From Lentisphaerota bacterium (GTDB lineage Bacteria; Verrucomicrobiota; Kiritimatiellia; PWTM01): a stretch of DNA of 32,645 nt. Position numbers and translations under genes: made by a program. The stretch is taken from NCBI GenBank assembly GCA_016873715.1, contig VGWF01000049.1, forward strand, positions 1-32,645, written 5' to 3'. Numbering within the stretch: the first letter of the stretch is position 1; every line of letters starts with the position of its first letter. The notes under the pieces are model-generated. The model was not told the origin of the DNA, ran no database searches, and worked only from the letters and a program-made list of their open reading frames with translations. Of this stretch, positions 23,470 through 32,645 are shown in pieces.

Positions 23470-25995
23470 TCAAAACAGCATCCAGTGTTCGGCGCGGATC
23501 TTCCGGATCCGGGCGGCGGCATCGGCGGCCGCGGACCCGCCGTCGTCGACGACGCGCTGGTAGATGTTCGCGGCTTCGCGCCATCGCTCGCCCCGCTCCT
23601 CGATCGCGGCGGCGCCGAAGGCGGCGCGGACGAACCAGACGGGGGCGCCGGTCCGGCCCGCGCGCCGTTCGGCGGCGTGGCTGTAGACGACGGCCATGTA
23701 GCGGTCGAAGGCCTCGCCGGGACGGCCCATCCGCTCCAGGCATCGTCCCGCCTTGTAGTCCGCCTGCATGGCGAGGTCGGCGGAGGCCCGGGGATTGTCG
23801 CGCACGGCCTGGTAGGAGGACAGGGCCTGCGCGTAGCGGGCGACGTCGCTTCCGCCGAGCGTGAAGTGGCAGTCCCCCTTGCGGCCCCAGGCCAGGAGGG
23901 CGAGGTAGCTGTCCGGCCGGGCCTTGATCAACCCGTCGAACAGGAGGAGGGCGGCATCGAAGCGGCCGAGTTCGCTGAGGGCGTCGCCCTGCGCGAAGCG
24001 GGCGTCGGGCAGGTAGGGGCTCTTCGGATAGGTGGTGGCGAGGCGGCTGTAGTGCTCGATCGCGCGGACGAACTCGTGCGCGGCGGCGGCGGAGCGGCCC
24101 GCGCGGTAGAGGGCCTGGTCGGCGAGCGGGCTGGCGGCGTGGGCCTCGGCCACGCGAAGGAACTCGGCCTCCGCGGTGACGTGGTCGCCGAGGTTGTAGG
24201 CGTGCTCGCCGAGCCAGAACTGGACGTCCGGGGCCCAGGCGGACGCCGGATGGCGCGCGATGAACTCGCGGCAGACGCGGACGGAGTCCTCGTCGCGTCC
24301 CAGCAGGTACAGGCACCAGCCGCGCATGAAGGCGGCGTGCTCGGGCACGGGTCCCGCGTCGCCCGCGGAGGCCAGCGCGTCGAAGTCCTTCAGCGCGGCC
24401 TCGAACTCGCCCCTGCGGTAGCGGATGAGGCCGCGGCCGAGCCGGGCGGCGCCGGCCTCGGGAGCGGCCGGATGCCGCGCCAGGATCGCCTCGTGGCCGG
24501 CCAGGGCGTCGTCCCAAGCGCCGCGCGCCTCGAGAATGCGCACGCGCTGGAGGGCGGCCTGCGGCGCAAGGGGCGAATCCGGCGAGCGCGCTTCGATGGC
24601 GGCGAAGCGGGCGAGCGCCTCGTCGGCCCGGCCGGAGCGGTACAGGCTTTCGGCGGCGAGGAACGCGGCGCGGGGCGCGAGCGGGTGGGCGGGATGGGCG
24701 CTGCCGAAGGCCGCGTAGCGGTCGAACGCGGTCGGGAACTGGCCGTTGGCGAACCAGGCATCGGCCGCCTTGAACTCGGCCTCGGCGCGCCGCAACGGGT
24801 CGGCGAGTTGCTCGGCGGCCTTCTCGAACGCGGCGGCGGCCTCGGCATGCCGCTGCAACTCGAGGAGGCACCACCCCTTCCCCATCTGCGCCTCGGCGCG
24901 GCCGGCGGGATCCTCGTAGGCGTCGAGATGGTTCTGAAAGCCGGCGAGCGCGTCCGCGTGGCGGCCGGCATCGAGGAGGCGGCGGGCGAGGTCCATCTGG
25001 ATCCGCGCGCCCTCGGGATGCCGGGGATAGGCCTGGATCGCCTCGCGGAGCCGGTCGCGCCCCGCGTCGAGGTCGCCGGACCGTACGCCCAGGCCGGCGC
25101 GGTGGAACGCGACGTCGGCCGCGGCGGGCGTGCGGACCGCCAGTTCGCGGCCGCGGTCGAGGGCGGCCGCCGCGGCGGCGAGGTTGGTCCGCGCCTCCTC
25201 GACCGCCCCGAGGACGAGCCACGCGCGCGCGCGGTCCGCCGGAGGGGCGTTGGTGTCGGACGCGATCGGCCGGGCCACCGTCAGCGCGGCCTCCGCGTCG
25301 CCGGCCAGGACCCGGAGTCTCGCCAGCATGAGTCGGGCGGTCAGCGCCTCGGGCGACGACGGGTGCGTGCGAACGAGGTCCTCGACCGCCGCGACGGCGG
25401 CCGGGCCCGGGTCGACGCGCGCCCGGAGCTCCGCGCGGTCGAGCGCATGGCGGGGCGAGGCCGGGAACTCCCGAACCAGCGCGTCCCAGACCGCGAGGGC
25501 CTCGTCGGTCCGCCTCGACTCGTCGAGCACGAGGGCGAGAAGCCGCCAGGCGCGTTCGCGAAGGTCCGGCGGCACCCCGGCGGCGGACAGCGTCGCGAGG
25601 CATTCCATGGCGCCCGCCACGTCGCCGGCGGCACGCTGGGCCAGGGCCCTCGCGAGGATGGCGGCCGGGCGGCCCGCGGCCGACGCGGGCACCTCCGCCG
25701 CGAGGTAGGCCAGCGCCTCGCGCGGCTGGCCGCGGCCGACGCGCGCGCCGATCACGCCGGCCGCGCAGTCGGCGCGGACCTCGTCCGAAGGCGCCCGGGC
25801 CGCGGCTTCGCGGAACAGGGACTCGGCCAGGTCGTAGAGTTCGTCGTGCAGCGCCTCGCGGCCCCGCTCCAGGAGGACCGCCCACGCGGCGTCGCCCGGA
25901 GACGGCGGGGCGGAGGGGGCCTGCGCACCGGCGGGCGACAGCCCGGTCCAGGCGGCGGCCAGCACGGCAAGCCCATGGCGGATGCGCGCGTTCAC
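23470..25995 (-). CDS. Exported TPR-repeat protein
   Basis: An 841-residue protein with a signal peptide (about 1-25: HGLAVLAAAWTGLSPAGAQA). It is followed by essentially continuous tetratricopeptide-type helical hairpins up to the C-terminus, for example YDLAESLFREAAARAP, ARFAAIEARSPDSPLAP and YRAGRSAAAAHEFVRAIEHYSRLATTYPKSPYLPDARF. The later repeats resemble the YbgF/CpoB and BamD-type outer-membrane-assembly TPRs. It probably scaffolds envelope complexes in the periplasm. The ATG at 25995 overlaps the uvrA stop as ATGA, and exbB follows after 15 bases. TPR periplasmic partners are known for Tol systems (CpoB), though those are far shorter, about 260 residues. Precise role unknown. Confidence 0.9.
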   Translation of the reverse strand: MNARIRHGLAVLAAAWTGLSPAGAQAPSAPPSPGDAAWAVLLERGREALHDELYDLAESLFREAAARAPSDEVRADCAAGVIGARVGRGQPREALAYLAAEVPASAAGRPAAILARALAQRAAGDVAGAMECLATLSAAGVPPDLRERAWRLLALVLDESRRTDEALAVWDALVREFPASPRHALDRAELRARVDPGPAAVAAVEDLVRTHPSSPEALTARLMLARLRVLAGDAEAALTVARPIASDTNAPPADRARAWLVLGAVEEARTNLAAAAAALDRGRELAVRTPAAADVAFHRAGLGVRSGDLDAGRDRLREAIQAYPRHPEGARIQMDLARRLLDAGRHADALAGFQNHLDAYEDPAGRAEAQMGKGWCLLELQRHAEAAAAFEKAAEQLADPLRRAEAEFKAADAWFANGQFPTAFDRYAAFGSAHPAHPLAPRAAFLAAESLYRSGRADEALARFAAIEARSPDSPLAPQAALQRVRILEARGAWDDALAGHEAILARHPAAPEAGAARLGRGLIRYRRGEFEAALKDFDALASAGDAGPVPEHAAFMRGWCLYLLGRDEDSVRVCREFIARHPASAWAPDVQFWLGEHAYNLGDHVTAEAEFLRVAEAHAASPLADQALYRAGRSAAAAHEFVRAIEHYSRLATTYPKSPYLPDARFAQGDALSELGRFDAALLLFDGLIKARPDSYLALLAWGRKGDCHFTLGGSDVARYAQALSSYQAVRDNPRASADLAMQADYKAGRCLERMGRPGEAFDRYMAVVYSHAAERRAGRTGAPVWFVRAAFGAAAIEERGERWREAANIYQRVVDDGGSAAADAAARIRKIRAEHWMLF

Positions 25996-28874
25996 CCCGC
26001 CCGCTTTGTAGCCGGACGAAGCACCTCGCGCAAGGCCCGGCCCGTGTGGGATCCGGGCACGTCCGCGACGGACTCGGGCGATCCCTCGGCCACGATCCGT
26101 CCCCCCGCCTCGCCGCCCTCCGGGCCGAGGTCGAGGATCCAGTCCGCCCGCTTGATCACGTCGAGGTTGTGCTCGATCACCAGGACCGTGTTCCCCGCGT
26201 CGCGCAGGCGCTCGAGGACCTCCATCAGCCGCCGCACGTCCGCGAAGTGGAGGCCGGTCGTCGGCTCGTCGAGGATGTAGAGCGTCTTCCCCGTGTCGCG
26301 GCGGCTCAGCTCGGCCGAGAGCTTCACGCGCTGCGCCTCGCCCCCGGAGAGCGTCGTCGCCGGCTGGCCGAGCTGCAGGTAGCCGAGACCGACCTCGGAC
26401 AGCGTCCGGATCTTCCGCTCGATCGAGGGCACGCTTCGGAAGAACTCCAGGGCGTCATCGATCGTCATGTCGAGCACGTCGGCGATGCTGCGGCCGTTGT
26501 AGCGCACCTCGAGCGTCTCGCGGTTGTAGCGCCGGCCGGCGCACTGCTCGCACGTGACGTAGACGTCCGGCAGGAAGTGCATCTCGACCTTCAGGATGCC
26601 GTCGCCCTTGCACGTCTCGCAGCGGCCGCCCTTGACGTTGAAGCTGTAGCGCCCGGGCCCGTAGCCCCGCATCTTCGACGCCGGGAGCTGCGCGAAGAGG
26701 TCGCGGATCAGCGTGAAGGCGCCGGTGTAGGTCGCGGGGTTGCTCCGCGGGGTGCGGCCGATCGGCGACTGGTCGATCACGATCATCTTGTCGACCCGGT
26801 CGAGCCCCGCGATGCGGCGGTGCTTCCCGGGGCGCTCGCGGGCGCCGGAGAAATGCCGCGCGAGGGCGCGCCGCAGGATGTCGTCCACCAGCGTGCTCTT
26901 GCCGCTGCCCGACACGCCCGTGACGCAGACGAGCAGGCCGAGCGGAATCCGCGCCGTGACGCCCTTGAGGTTGTTCTCCGCCGCGCCGGCGACCTCGATC
27001 CACCCTTCGCCGGGAGGCGTCCGACGCTCCGGCACCCCGATCGCCGCCTCGCCGCGGAGGTACTGCGCCGTCAGCGAGGGCGCCGCGAGCAGTTCGGGCA
27101 CCGTGCCCTGGAAGACCAGCTCGCCGCCGTGGCGGCCCGCGCCGGGACCGAGGTCGAGGACCCAGTCCGCCTCGCGGATCGTCTGCTCGTCGTGCTCGAC
27201 GACCACCACCGTGTTGCCGAGGTCGCGCAGCCGCTTGAGCGTGTCGATCAGCCTCCGGTTGTCGCGGTGATGCAGCCCGATGCTCGGCTCGTCGAGGACG
27301 TACAACACCCCGACCAGCCCCGCGCCGATCTGCGTGGCCAGCCGGATGCGCTGCGCCTCGCCGCCGGAGAGCGTCCCGCTCTCGCGGTCGAGCGTCAGGT
27401 AGTCGAGGCCGACGTCCACCAGGAACCTGAGCCGCTGGCGGATCTCCTTGACGACCTCCCGCGCGATCCGCTCCTGCACGGGCGTCAGCGACAGGGTCCC
27501 GATCCACCGGTCGGCCTGCGCGACGGACATCCGCATCACGTCGACGATCGACGCCCCGCCGACGCGGCAGGCGAGGCTCTCCGGCCGCAGCCGCGCGCCG
27601 GCGCAGCCGGTGCACGGCTGGCGGCTCATGTAGCCGCGCAGCCGCTCGCGGATGGAATCGCTGTCGGTCTCCTTCATCCGCCGGTCGAGGTTCGGGATGA
27701 CGCCCTCGAACGGCTTGGTGTAGCGATGCCACGCCCCGCCGCGCCAGAAACCGAACCCGATCTCCTCGCCGCCGGACCCGCGCATCACGACGCGGCGGAA
27801 CGTCTCCGGAAGGTCGCGCCACGGCGTCGCGGGATCGATCGCGTAGTGCTTGAGCAGCGCGCGCAGGAGGCCCTTGTAGTAGATCAGCAGGCGGCGCCCG
27901 CCCCGGCGCCAAGCCTGGATGGCGCCATCCTCGATCGACAGGCCCGGGTCGGGGACGATCAGATCCTCGTCGAACACCTCCATCGCCCCCAGCCCGTGGC
28001 ACGTCGGGCACGCGCCGTAGGGGCTGTTGAACGAGAAGCTGCGCGGCGACAGGGCCTCGAAACTGAGCCCGCAGTGCAGGCAGGCGTTGCGCTCGGAGAA
28101 GAGCACGTCCCGCGCGTTCCCGCCGCCGGGTTCCTGGATGAGCGCGGTCAGCTGCCCGCCGCCGGTGCGGAGCGCGGTCTCGACGGAATCGGTCAGGCGC
28201 GACGACGCCGCGGATCCGGCGACGATGCGGTCGACGACGACCTCCACCGTGTGCTTGCGCTTGCCGTCGAGCTTCGGCACGTCGTCGAGGTCGCGGATCT
28301 CGCCGTCGACGCGCACCCGCACGAACCCCTGCTTCGCCGCGTCCTTGAGGACCTCCTCGTGCCGGCCCTTCCGCCCGGCGACCAGCGGCGCAAGGATCGA
28401 GAGCCTGGCGCCCACCGGAAGACCCAGCAGGCGGCCGACGATCTGCTCCGCGCTCTGCCGCTCGATCGGCCGGCCGCATGTCCAGCAGTGCGGCGCGCCG
28501 ACGTGCGCGAAGAGCAGGCGGAGGTGGTCGTGGATCTCCGTCGTCGTCGCGACGATCGACCTCGGGTTCGAGCCGGCCGTCCGCTGCTCGATCGAGATCG
28601 CCGGCGAAAGGCCGTCGATCGCATCGACGTCCGGCTTCTGCATCTGTTCGAGGAACTGCCGCGCGTAGGCCGAGAGGCTCTCGACGTACTTGCGCTGGCC
28701 CTCGGCGAAGAGCGTGTCGAACGCCAGCGACGACTTGCCCGATCCGCTCAACCCCGTGACGACCGTCAGCCGGTCGCGCGGGATGCGGACATGGATGTTC
28801 TTGAGGTTGTGCTCCCGCGCGCCCTGGATGCGGATCCAGCCGCCGGGCGCCCCGTTTGTGCCGTGGGTGGTCAT
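25992..28874 (-). CDS. uvrA: Excinuclease ABC subunit A
   Basis: A 960-residue cytoplasmic ATPase (E. coli 940) that recognises DNA damage with UvrB in nucleotide excision repair. Two ABC modules are visible: Walker [10 protein letters not shown] (residues 41-49) and a second, GVSGSGKST (about 650-660). The signatures are [11 protein letters not shown] and [11 protein letters not shown], with Walker [11 protein letters not shown] and [10 protein letters not shown]. Zinc modules are CLHCG...CPTCHG in the first half and CETCKGDG...CEQCAG in the second. The ATG at 28874 gives the conserved N-terminus ([13 protein letters not shown]); a GTG at 28895 is possible. A TATACT -10-like hexamer lies just upstream (28892-28887) without a clear -35. 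Complete and apparently functional. Unusually, it heads the TPR/ExbB/ExbD operon. Confidence 0.98.
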   Translation of the reverse strand: MTTHGTNGAPGGWIRIQGAREHNLKNIHVRIPRDRLTVVTGLSGSGKSSLAFDTLFAEGQRKYVESLSAYARQFLEQMQKPDVDAIDGLSPAISIEQRTAGSNPRSIVATTTEIHDHLRLLFAHVGAPHCWTCGRPIERQSAEQIVGRLLGLPVGARLSILAPLVAGRKGRHEEVLKDAAKQGFVRVRVDGEIRDLDDVPKLDGKRKHTVEVVVDRIVAGSAASSRLTDSVETALRTGGGQLTALIQEPGGGNARDVLFSERNACLHCGLSFEALSPRSFSFNSPYGACPTCHGLGAMEVFDEDLIVPDPGLSIEDGAIQAWRRGGRRLLIYYKGLLRALLKHYAIDPATPWRDLPETFRRVVMRGSGGEEIGFGFWRGGAWHRYTKPFEGVIPNLDRRMKETDSDSIRERLRGYMSRQPCTGCAGARLRPESLACRVGGASIVDVMRMSVAQADRWIGTLSLTPVQERIAREVVKEIRQRLRFLVDVGLDYLTLDRESGTLSGGEAQRIRLATQIGAGLVGVLYVLDEPSIGLHHRDNRRLIDTLKRLRDLGNTVVVVEHDEQTIREADWVLDLGPGAGRHGGELVFQGTVPELLAAPSLTAQYLRGEAAIGVPERRTPPGEGWIEVAGAAENNLKGVTARIPLGLLVCVTGVSGSGKSTLVDDILRRALARHFSGARERPGKHRRIAGLDRVDKMIVIDQSPIGRTPRSNPATYTGAFTLIRDLFAQLPASKMRGYGPGRYSFNVKGGRCETCKGDGILKVEMHFLPDVYVTCEQCAGRRYNRETLEVRYNGRSIADVLDMTIDDALEFFRSVPSIERKIRTLSEVGLGYLQLGQPATTLSGGEAQRVKLSAELSRRDTGKTLYILDEPTTGLHFADVRRLMEVLERLRDAGNTVLVIEHNLDVIKRADWILDLGPEGGEAGGRIVAEGSPESVADVPGSHTGRALREVLRPATKRAG

Positions 28875-28900
28875 GGAAAGACGGGCAGTATACACCAGTG

Positions 28901-28924
28901 GGCCCGGCGCGGCACGCGCCGGCC
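28901..28924. terminator. GC-rich hairpin after the queuosine-precursor transporter gene
   Basis: CCGGCGCG (28904-28911) and CGCGCCGG (28915-28922) form a perfect 8-bp stem with a 3-base loop, nine bases beyond the transporter stop on the minus strand. No T-run follows. It may still end or slow the upstream transcript ahead of uvrA. Confidence 0.4.
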
Positions 28925-28932
28925 ACCCGGGC

Positions 28933-29592
28933 TCACACGGAGGCCCGGGGGGCCGGATCGCCGCGGACCAGGTAGATCAGCGGCACGCTCAGAACCGTGA
29001 CCGCGTACTTCACCGCGAGGTTCATCCCGAAGATCTGCCAGACCACCGCCCACGGCAGCGCCCCGGCGAACGCGCCGAGACAGAAGATGAGGTTGTCCAC
29101 CGGCACCGACACGCTGTTGCTGACCAGCACCCGCGCCCACGCGCGGCGCGCCGTCACGCGCGTCACGAACCAGTGGTACACCTCCGTGTCGGCCAGTTCG
29201 CTGACGACCTCGGCGGCGATCGACGCGAGCACGATCCGCCACACCGGCGCCAGCACCGCCGAGAACTCCCGCGCCAGGCCCCACGACGGGTCGCCCGTCA
29301 CCGACGCCGTCCACTGGAGATAGAAGGCCATGAGAAGGTTGATCGCGCCCGCCGAGAGGATCAGCGCCCGCGCCCCCTGCCGGCCGAGCGCCTTGTGGAC
29401 CAGGTCGCGAAGGGTGAACGTGACCGGGTAGACGAACGTGCCCATGTCCACCGCCACGCCGAGGACCACGCCGATCTTCAGGCTCGCGACGTCGGAGAGC
29501 ATCTGCGCGCCGATGTAGGCCGCCACGACGACGATCGCCGTCGCCGTCATCACCGGTGCCGCGGGGAGCGGCACGAATCGTTCCGTCTTCAC
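28933..29592 (-). CDS. yhhQ: Queuosine precursor transporter (YhhQ/VUT family)
   Basis: A 219-residue inner-membrane protein, close to E. coli YhhQ (221). It has six predicted helices with the VUT-family landmarks: [48 protein letters not shown] and [14 protein letters not shown]. The family imports preQ0/preQ1 for the tRNA modification queuosine. Start uncertain: GTG 29592 (or GTG 29598) after GAGG gives the family length, whereas an ATG at 29658 would add a Pro/Ala-rich extension with no family counterpart. It lies upstream of uvrA on the same strand with a hairpin between. It was not checked whether the genome makes queuosine by another route. Confidence 0.88.
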   Translation of the reverse strand: MKTERFVPLPAAPVMTATAIVVVAAYIGAQMLSDVASLKIGVVLGVAVDMGTFVYPVTFTLRDLVHKALGRQGARALILSAGAINLLMAFYLQWTASVTGDPSWGLAREFSAVLAPVWRIVLASIAAEVVSELADTEVYHWFVTRVTARRAWARVLVSNSVSVPVDNLIFCLGAFAGALPWAVVWQIFGMNLAVKYAVTVLSVPLIYLVRGDPAPRASV

Positions 29593-29785
29593 TCTCACCT
29601 CGTTTTGGTCAGGCGGGTGTTCGGGGACCGCCGCGGCGGGATCCGCTCCCGCCGCCATCGGCACGGATCCTAGCCCACCCGTCCCCCGCAGCCAAGCGCT
29701 CCCCCGGCCGCCCGTCCGGCCCCCGGGAAGCCCCGGCCACGGCCGGCCGATCGGGAACGAACGAGGCCGCGAGGGCCTTGCGCAC

Positions 29786-29868
29786 GGCGCCGACGGAGCG
29801 GCGCCCTCCAGACCCGTCCTCCCGTGTAGCCGTTGAACAGGCCTGGAGGGCGCCGCTCCGTCGGCGCC
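29786..29868. repeat. Perfect 26-bp inverted repeat with 31-base loop (REP/MITE-like)
   Basis: Arms 29786-29811 and 29843-29868 are exact reverse complements (outer end GGCGCC, inner end CTCCAG/CTGGAG), separated by 31 bases. GAACAGG occurs in the loop and again just outside the right arm. The structure is far too long for a chance hairpin, and lacks a T-run and a transposase. It resembles palindromic REP-type or miniature inverted-repeat elements. Confidence 0.8.
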
Positions 29869-29931
29869 ATGAACAGGTTCCCGGAGCACCCCTGGTCGCC
29901 GCTCGCCGGGGACTGCGCGAGGGGCCGGGCA

Positions 29932-29977
29932 GACGCATCTTGTTCCTAAGGTACCGCTACCTCGAGGAAGATGCGTC
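29932..29977. repeat. Extended inverted repeat upstream of glgB
   Basis: GACGCATCTT (29932-29941) pairs with AAGATGCGTC (29968-29977). Inside it CCT/AGG and AGGTA/TACCT (29949-29953 and 29958-29962) continue the stem with small bulges around a CCGC loop. Outside, GGGCCGGGCAG and CTGCCCGGGCCC pair again after a short bulge. It ends 25 bases before the glgB -35 element. Confidence 0.7.
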
Positions 29978-30002
29978 GGCCCTGCCCGGGCCCGCACCGC
30001 CG

Positions 30003-30031
30003 TTGTCACCCCTCGCCCGGCCCTGTAGTAT
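30003..30031 (+). promoter_or_regulatory. Sigma70-like promoter of glgB
   Basis: TTGTCA (30003-30008) and TAGTAT (30026-30031) are separated by exactly 17 bases, with TG directly before the -10. Transcription would start near 30038, leaving a leader of about 30 bases with GGAGG six bases before the glgB ATG. Confidence 0.55.
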
Positions 30032-30066
30032 GCGGGGGACCGCGACGGGCGCGGCGGAGGACCGGA

Positions 30067-32310
<2,244 letters not shown>

Positions 32311-32330
32311 GATGTGCGCTCCGCTGTTCC

Positions 32331-32417
32331 GGTGGGGTACCGAAGTGGCCAAACGGATCAGACTGTAAATCTGACGGCTCTACGCCTTCGAAGGTTCGAA
32401 TCCTTCCCCCACCACCA
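32331..32417 (+). tRNA. tRNA-Tyr(GTA)
   Basis: A class II tRNA. Acceptor stem GGTGGGG/CCCCACC with A discriminator and encoded CCA (32415-32417); anticodon stem TCAGA/TCTGA around CTGTAAA with anticodon GTA at 32365-32367; long variable arm (CGGCTCTACGCCTTC region); T-arm GAAGG/CCTTC around TTCGAAT. It starts 20 bases after the glgB stop. Confidence 0.97.
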
Positions 32418-32468
32418 GCCTTCGCCCGAGCCTCGCGAGGGCGTCCGCCTTCGCCCGGAGGACCGGGC
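32418..32468. repeat. 11-bp direct repeats and hairpin after tRNA-Tyr
   Basis: GCCTTCGCCCG occurs at 32418-32428 and 32447-32457. The second copy runs into a hairpin GCCCGG-AGGA-CCGGGC (32453-32468). The hairpin may end the tRNA transcript, though no T-run follows. Confidence 0.5.
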
Positions 32469-32481
32469 TACGGCGTGACGC

Positions 32482-32579
32482 GGCTCTTCCCCAAAGACGG
32501 GGGCAGCGGCGTTTGGACGTTAGCAGCACAGGCTCTTCCCCAAAGACGGGGGCAGCGGCGTTTGGACGTTAGCAGCACA
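32482..32579. repeat. Perfect 49-bp tandem duplication
   Basis: Units 32482-32530 and 32531-32579 are identical and abut without a spacer. Each contains CCCC-AAAGAC-GGGG, a small hairpin, and ends GTTAGCAGCACA. GGCTCTTC recurs near 32626, so a further degenerate unit may continue past the window edge. No gene is visible from 32418 to the end. Confidence 0.85.
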
Positions 32580-32645
32580 AGGCCCTCACGCGAAGTCTGT
32601 AGTTCTCGAAGTTTCGGAACCCGAAGGCTCTTCTGGAGATCATCT

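Larger units (their letters stand above)
29593..30066. other. 474-base divergent intergenic region with two large inverted repeats
   Basis: It separates the minus-strand transporter gene from plus-strand glgB. It contains no supportable gene, but holds two strong inverted repeats (29786-29868 and 29932-29977), listed separately, and a promoter for glgB near its right end. Confidence 0.8.

Noticed and set aside
23023-26280. 1085-codon plus-strand open frame opposite exbB, the TPR gene and the end of uvrA
   Set aside because: Antisense of three recognised genes, low-complexity Arg/Gly/Ala composition, no domains.
26046-29000. 984-codon plus-strand open frame opposite uvrA
   Set aside because: Antisense of a fully conserved uvrA.
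32482-32579. CRISPR array
   Set aside because: The two 49-bp units touch without spacers and no cas gene is present.
32500-32579. Integron attC site suggested by GTTAGC at the end of each 49-bp unit
   Set aside because: GTTAGCA does not fit the GTTRRRY core and no matching RYYYAAC partner is present.

Overview
This is a 32.6-kb, mostly GC-rich bacterial segment. Its content points to the PVC superphylum (Kiritimatiellota, Verrucomicrobiota or Lentisphaerota) or a planctomycete-like relative. The evidence is several large secreted glycan-active proteins with LamG, F5/8-type and beta-helix modules, a sulfatase relic, FAD_oxidored-type secreted oxidoreductases, an ExbB/ExbD/TonB-like operon, and very strong third-position GC bias. 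The phylum is an inference from gene content, not from a marker gene.

Layout. (1) 1-4122 is a mobile island end, all genes on the minus strand: the N-terminal part of a PMCA-type Ca2+ P-ATPase that runs off the window, an AAA/DUF4143 ATPase, and a tyrosine integrase. It ends at a 50-base 3' piece of a tRNA-Thr(CGT) gene, which reads as an attachment-site scar. (2) 4406-20250, plus strand, is a locus of secreted carbohydrate-active proteins: a GHL6-like glycosidase with a beta-galactosidase-trimerisation-like domain, a GH29-like fucosidase with an F5/8 C domain, a 1435-residue FAD oxidoreductase/LamG fusion, a two-enzyme (alpha/alpha)6-barrel plus beta-propeller fusion, a parallel beta-helix protein, and a B12-type radical SAM protein. 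Between them lie three amputated gene starts: a signal-peptide stub, a sulfatase relic and an FAD-oxidoreductase relic. A dispersed intergenic repeat occurs in three copies, each just upstream of a gene. (3) 20789-29592, minus strand, holds a nitroreductase, then a tightly overlapped set read uvrA - TPR protein - exbB - exbD - tonB-like - small zinc-ribbon membrane protein, and a queuosine-precursor transporter. (4) 30067-32417, plus strand, holds glgB (glycogen branching enzyme) behind a recognisable promoter and two large inverted repeats, then tRNA-Tyr(GTA). A perfect 49-bp tandem duplication follows near the window end.

How the genes fit together. The plus-strand locus looks like machinery for taking apart a fucosylated, probably sulfated, polysaccharide outside the cytoplasm. 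Nearly every product has a signal peptide, and no SusC/SusD pair is visible. The uvrA-led operon couples DNA repair to a Ton/Tol-like energised envelope system in which adjacent cistrons mostly overlap by 4 bases (ATGA or GTGA). The best candidates for something undescribed are the nested LamG inside a duplicated module of the FAD fusion, the Ton-like operon with its TPR and zinc-ribbon partners, the Cys-rich insert in the Ca2+-ATPase, and the three-copy repeat that in one case supplies a gene's start codon.
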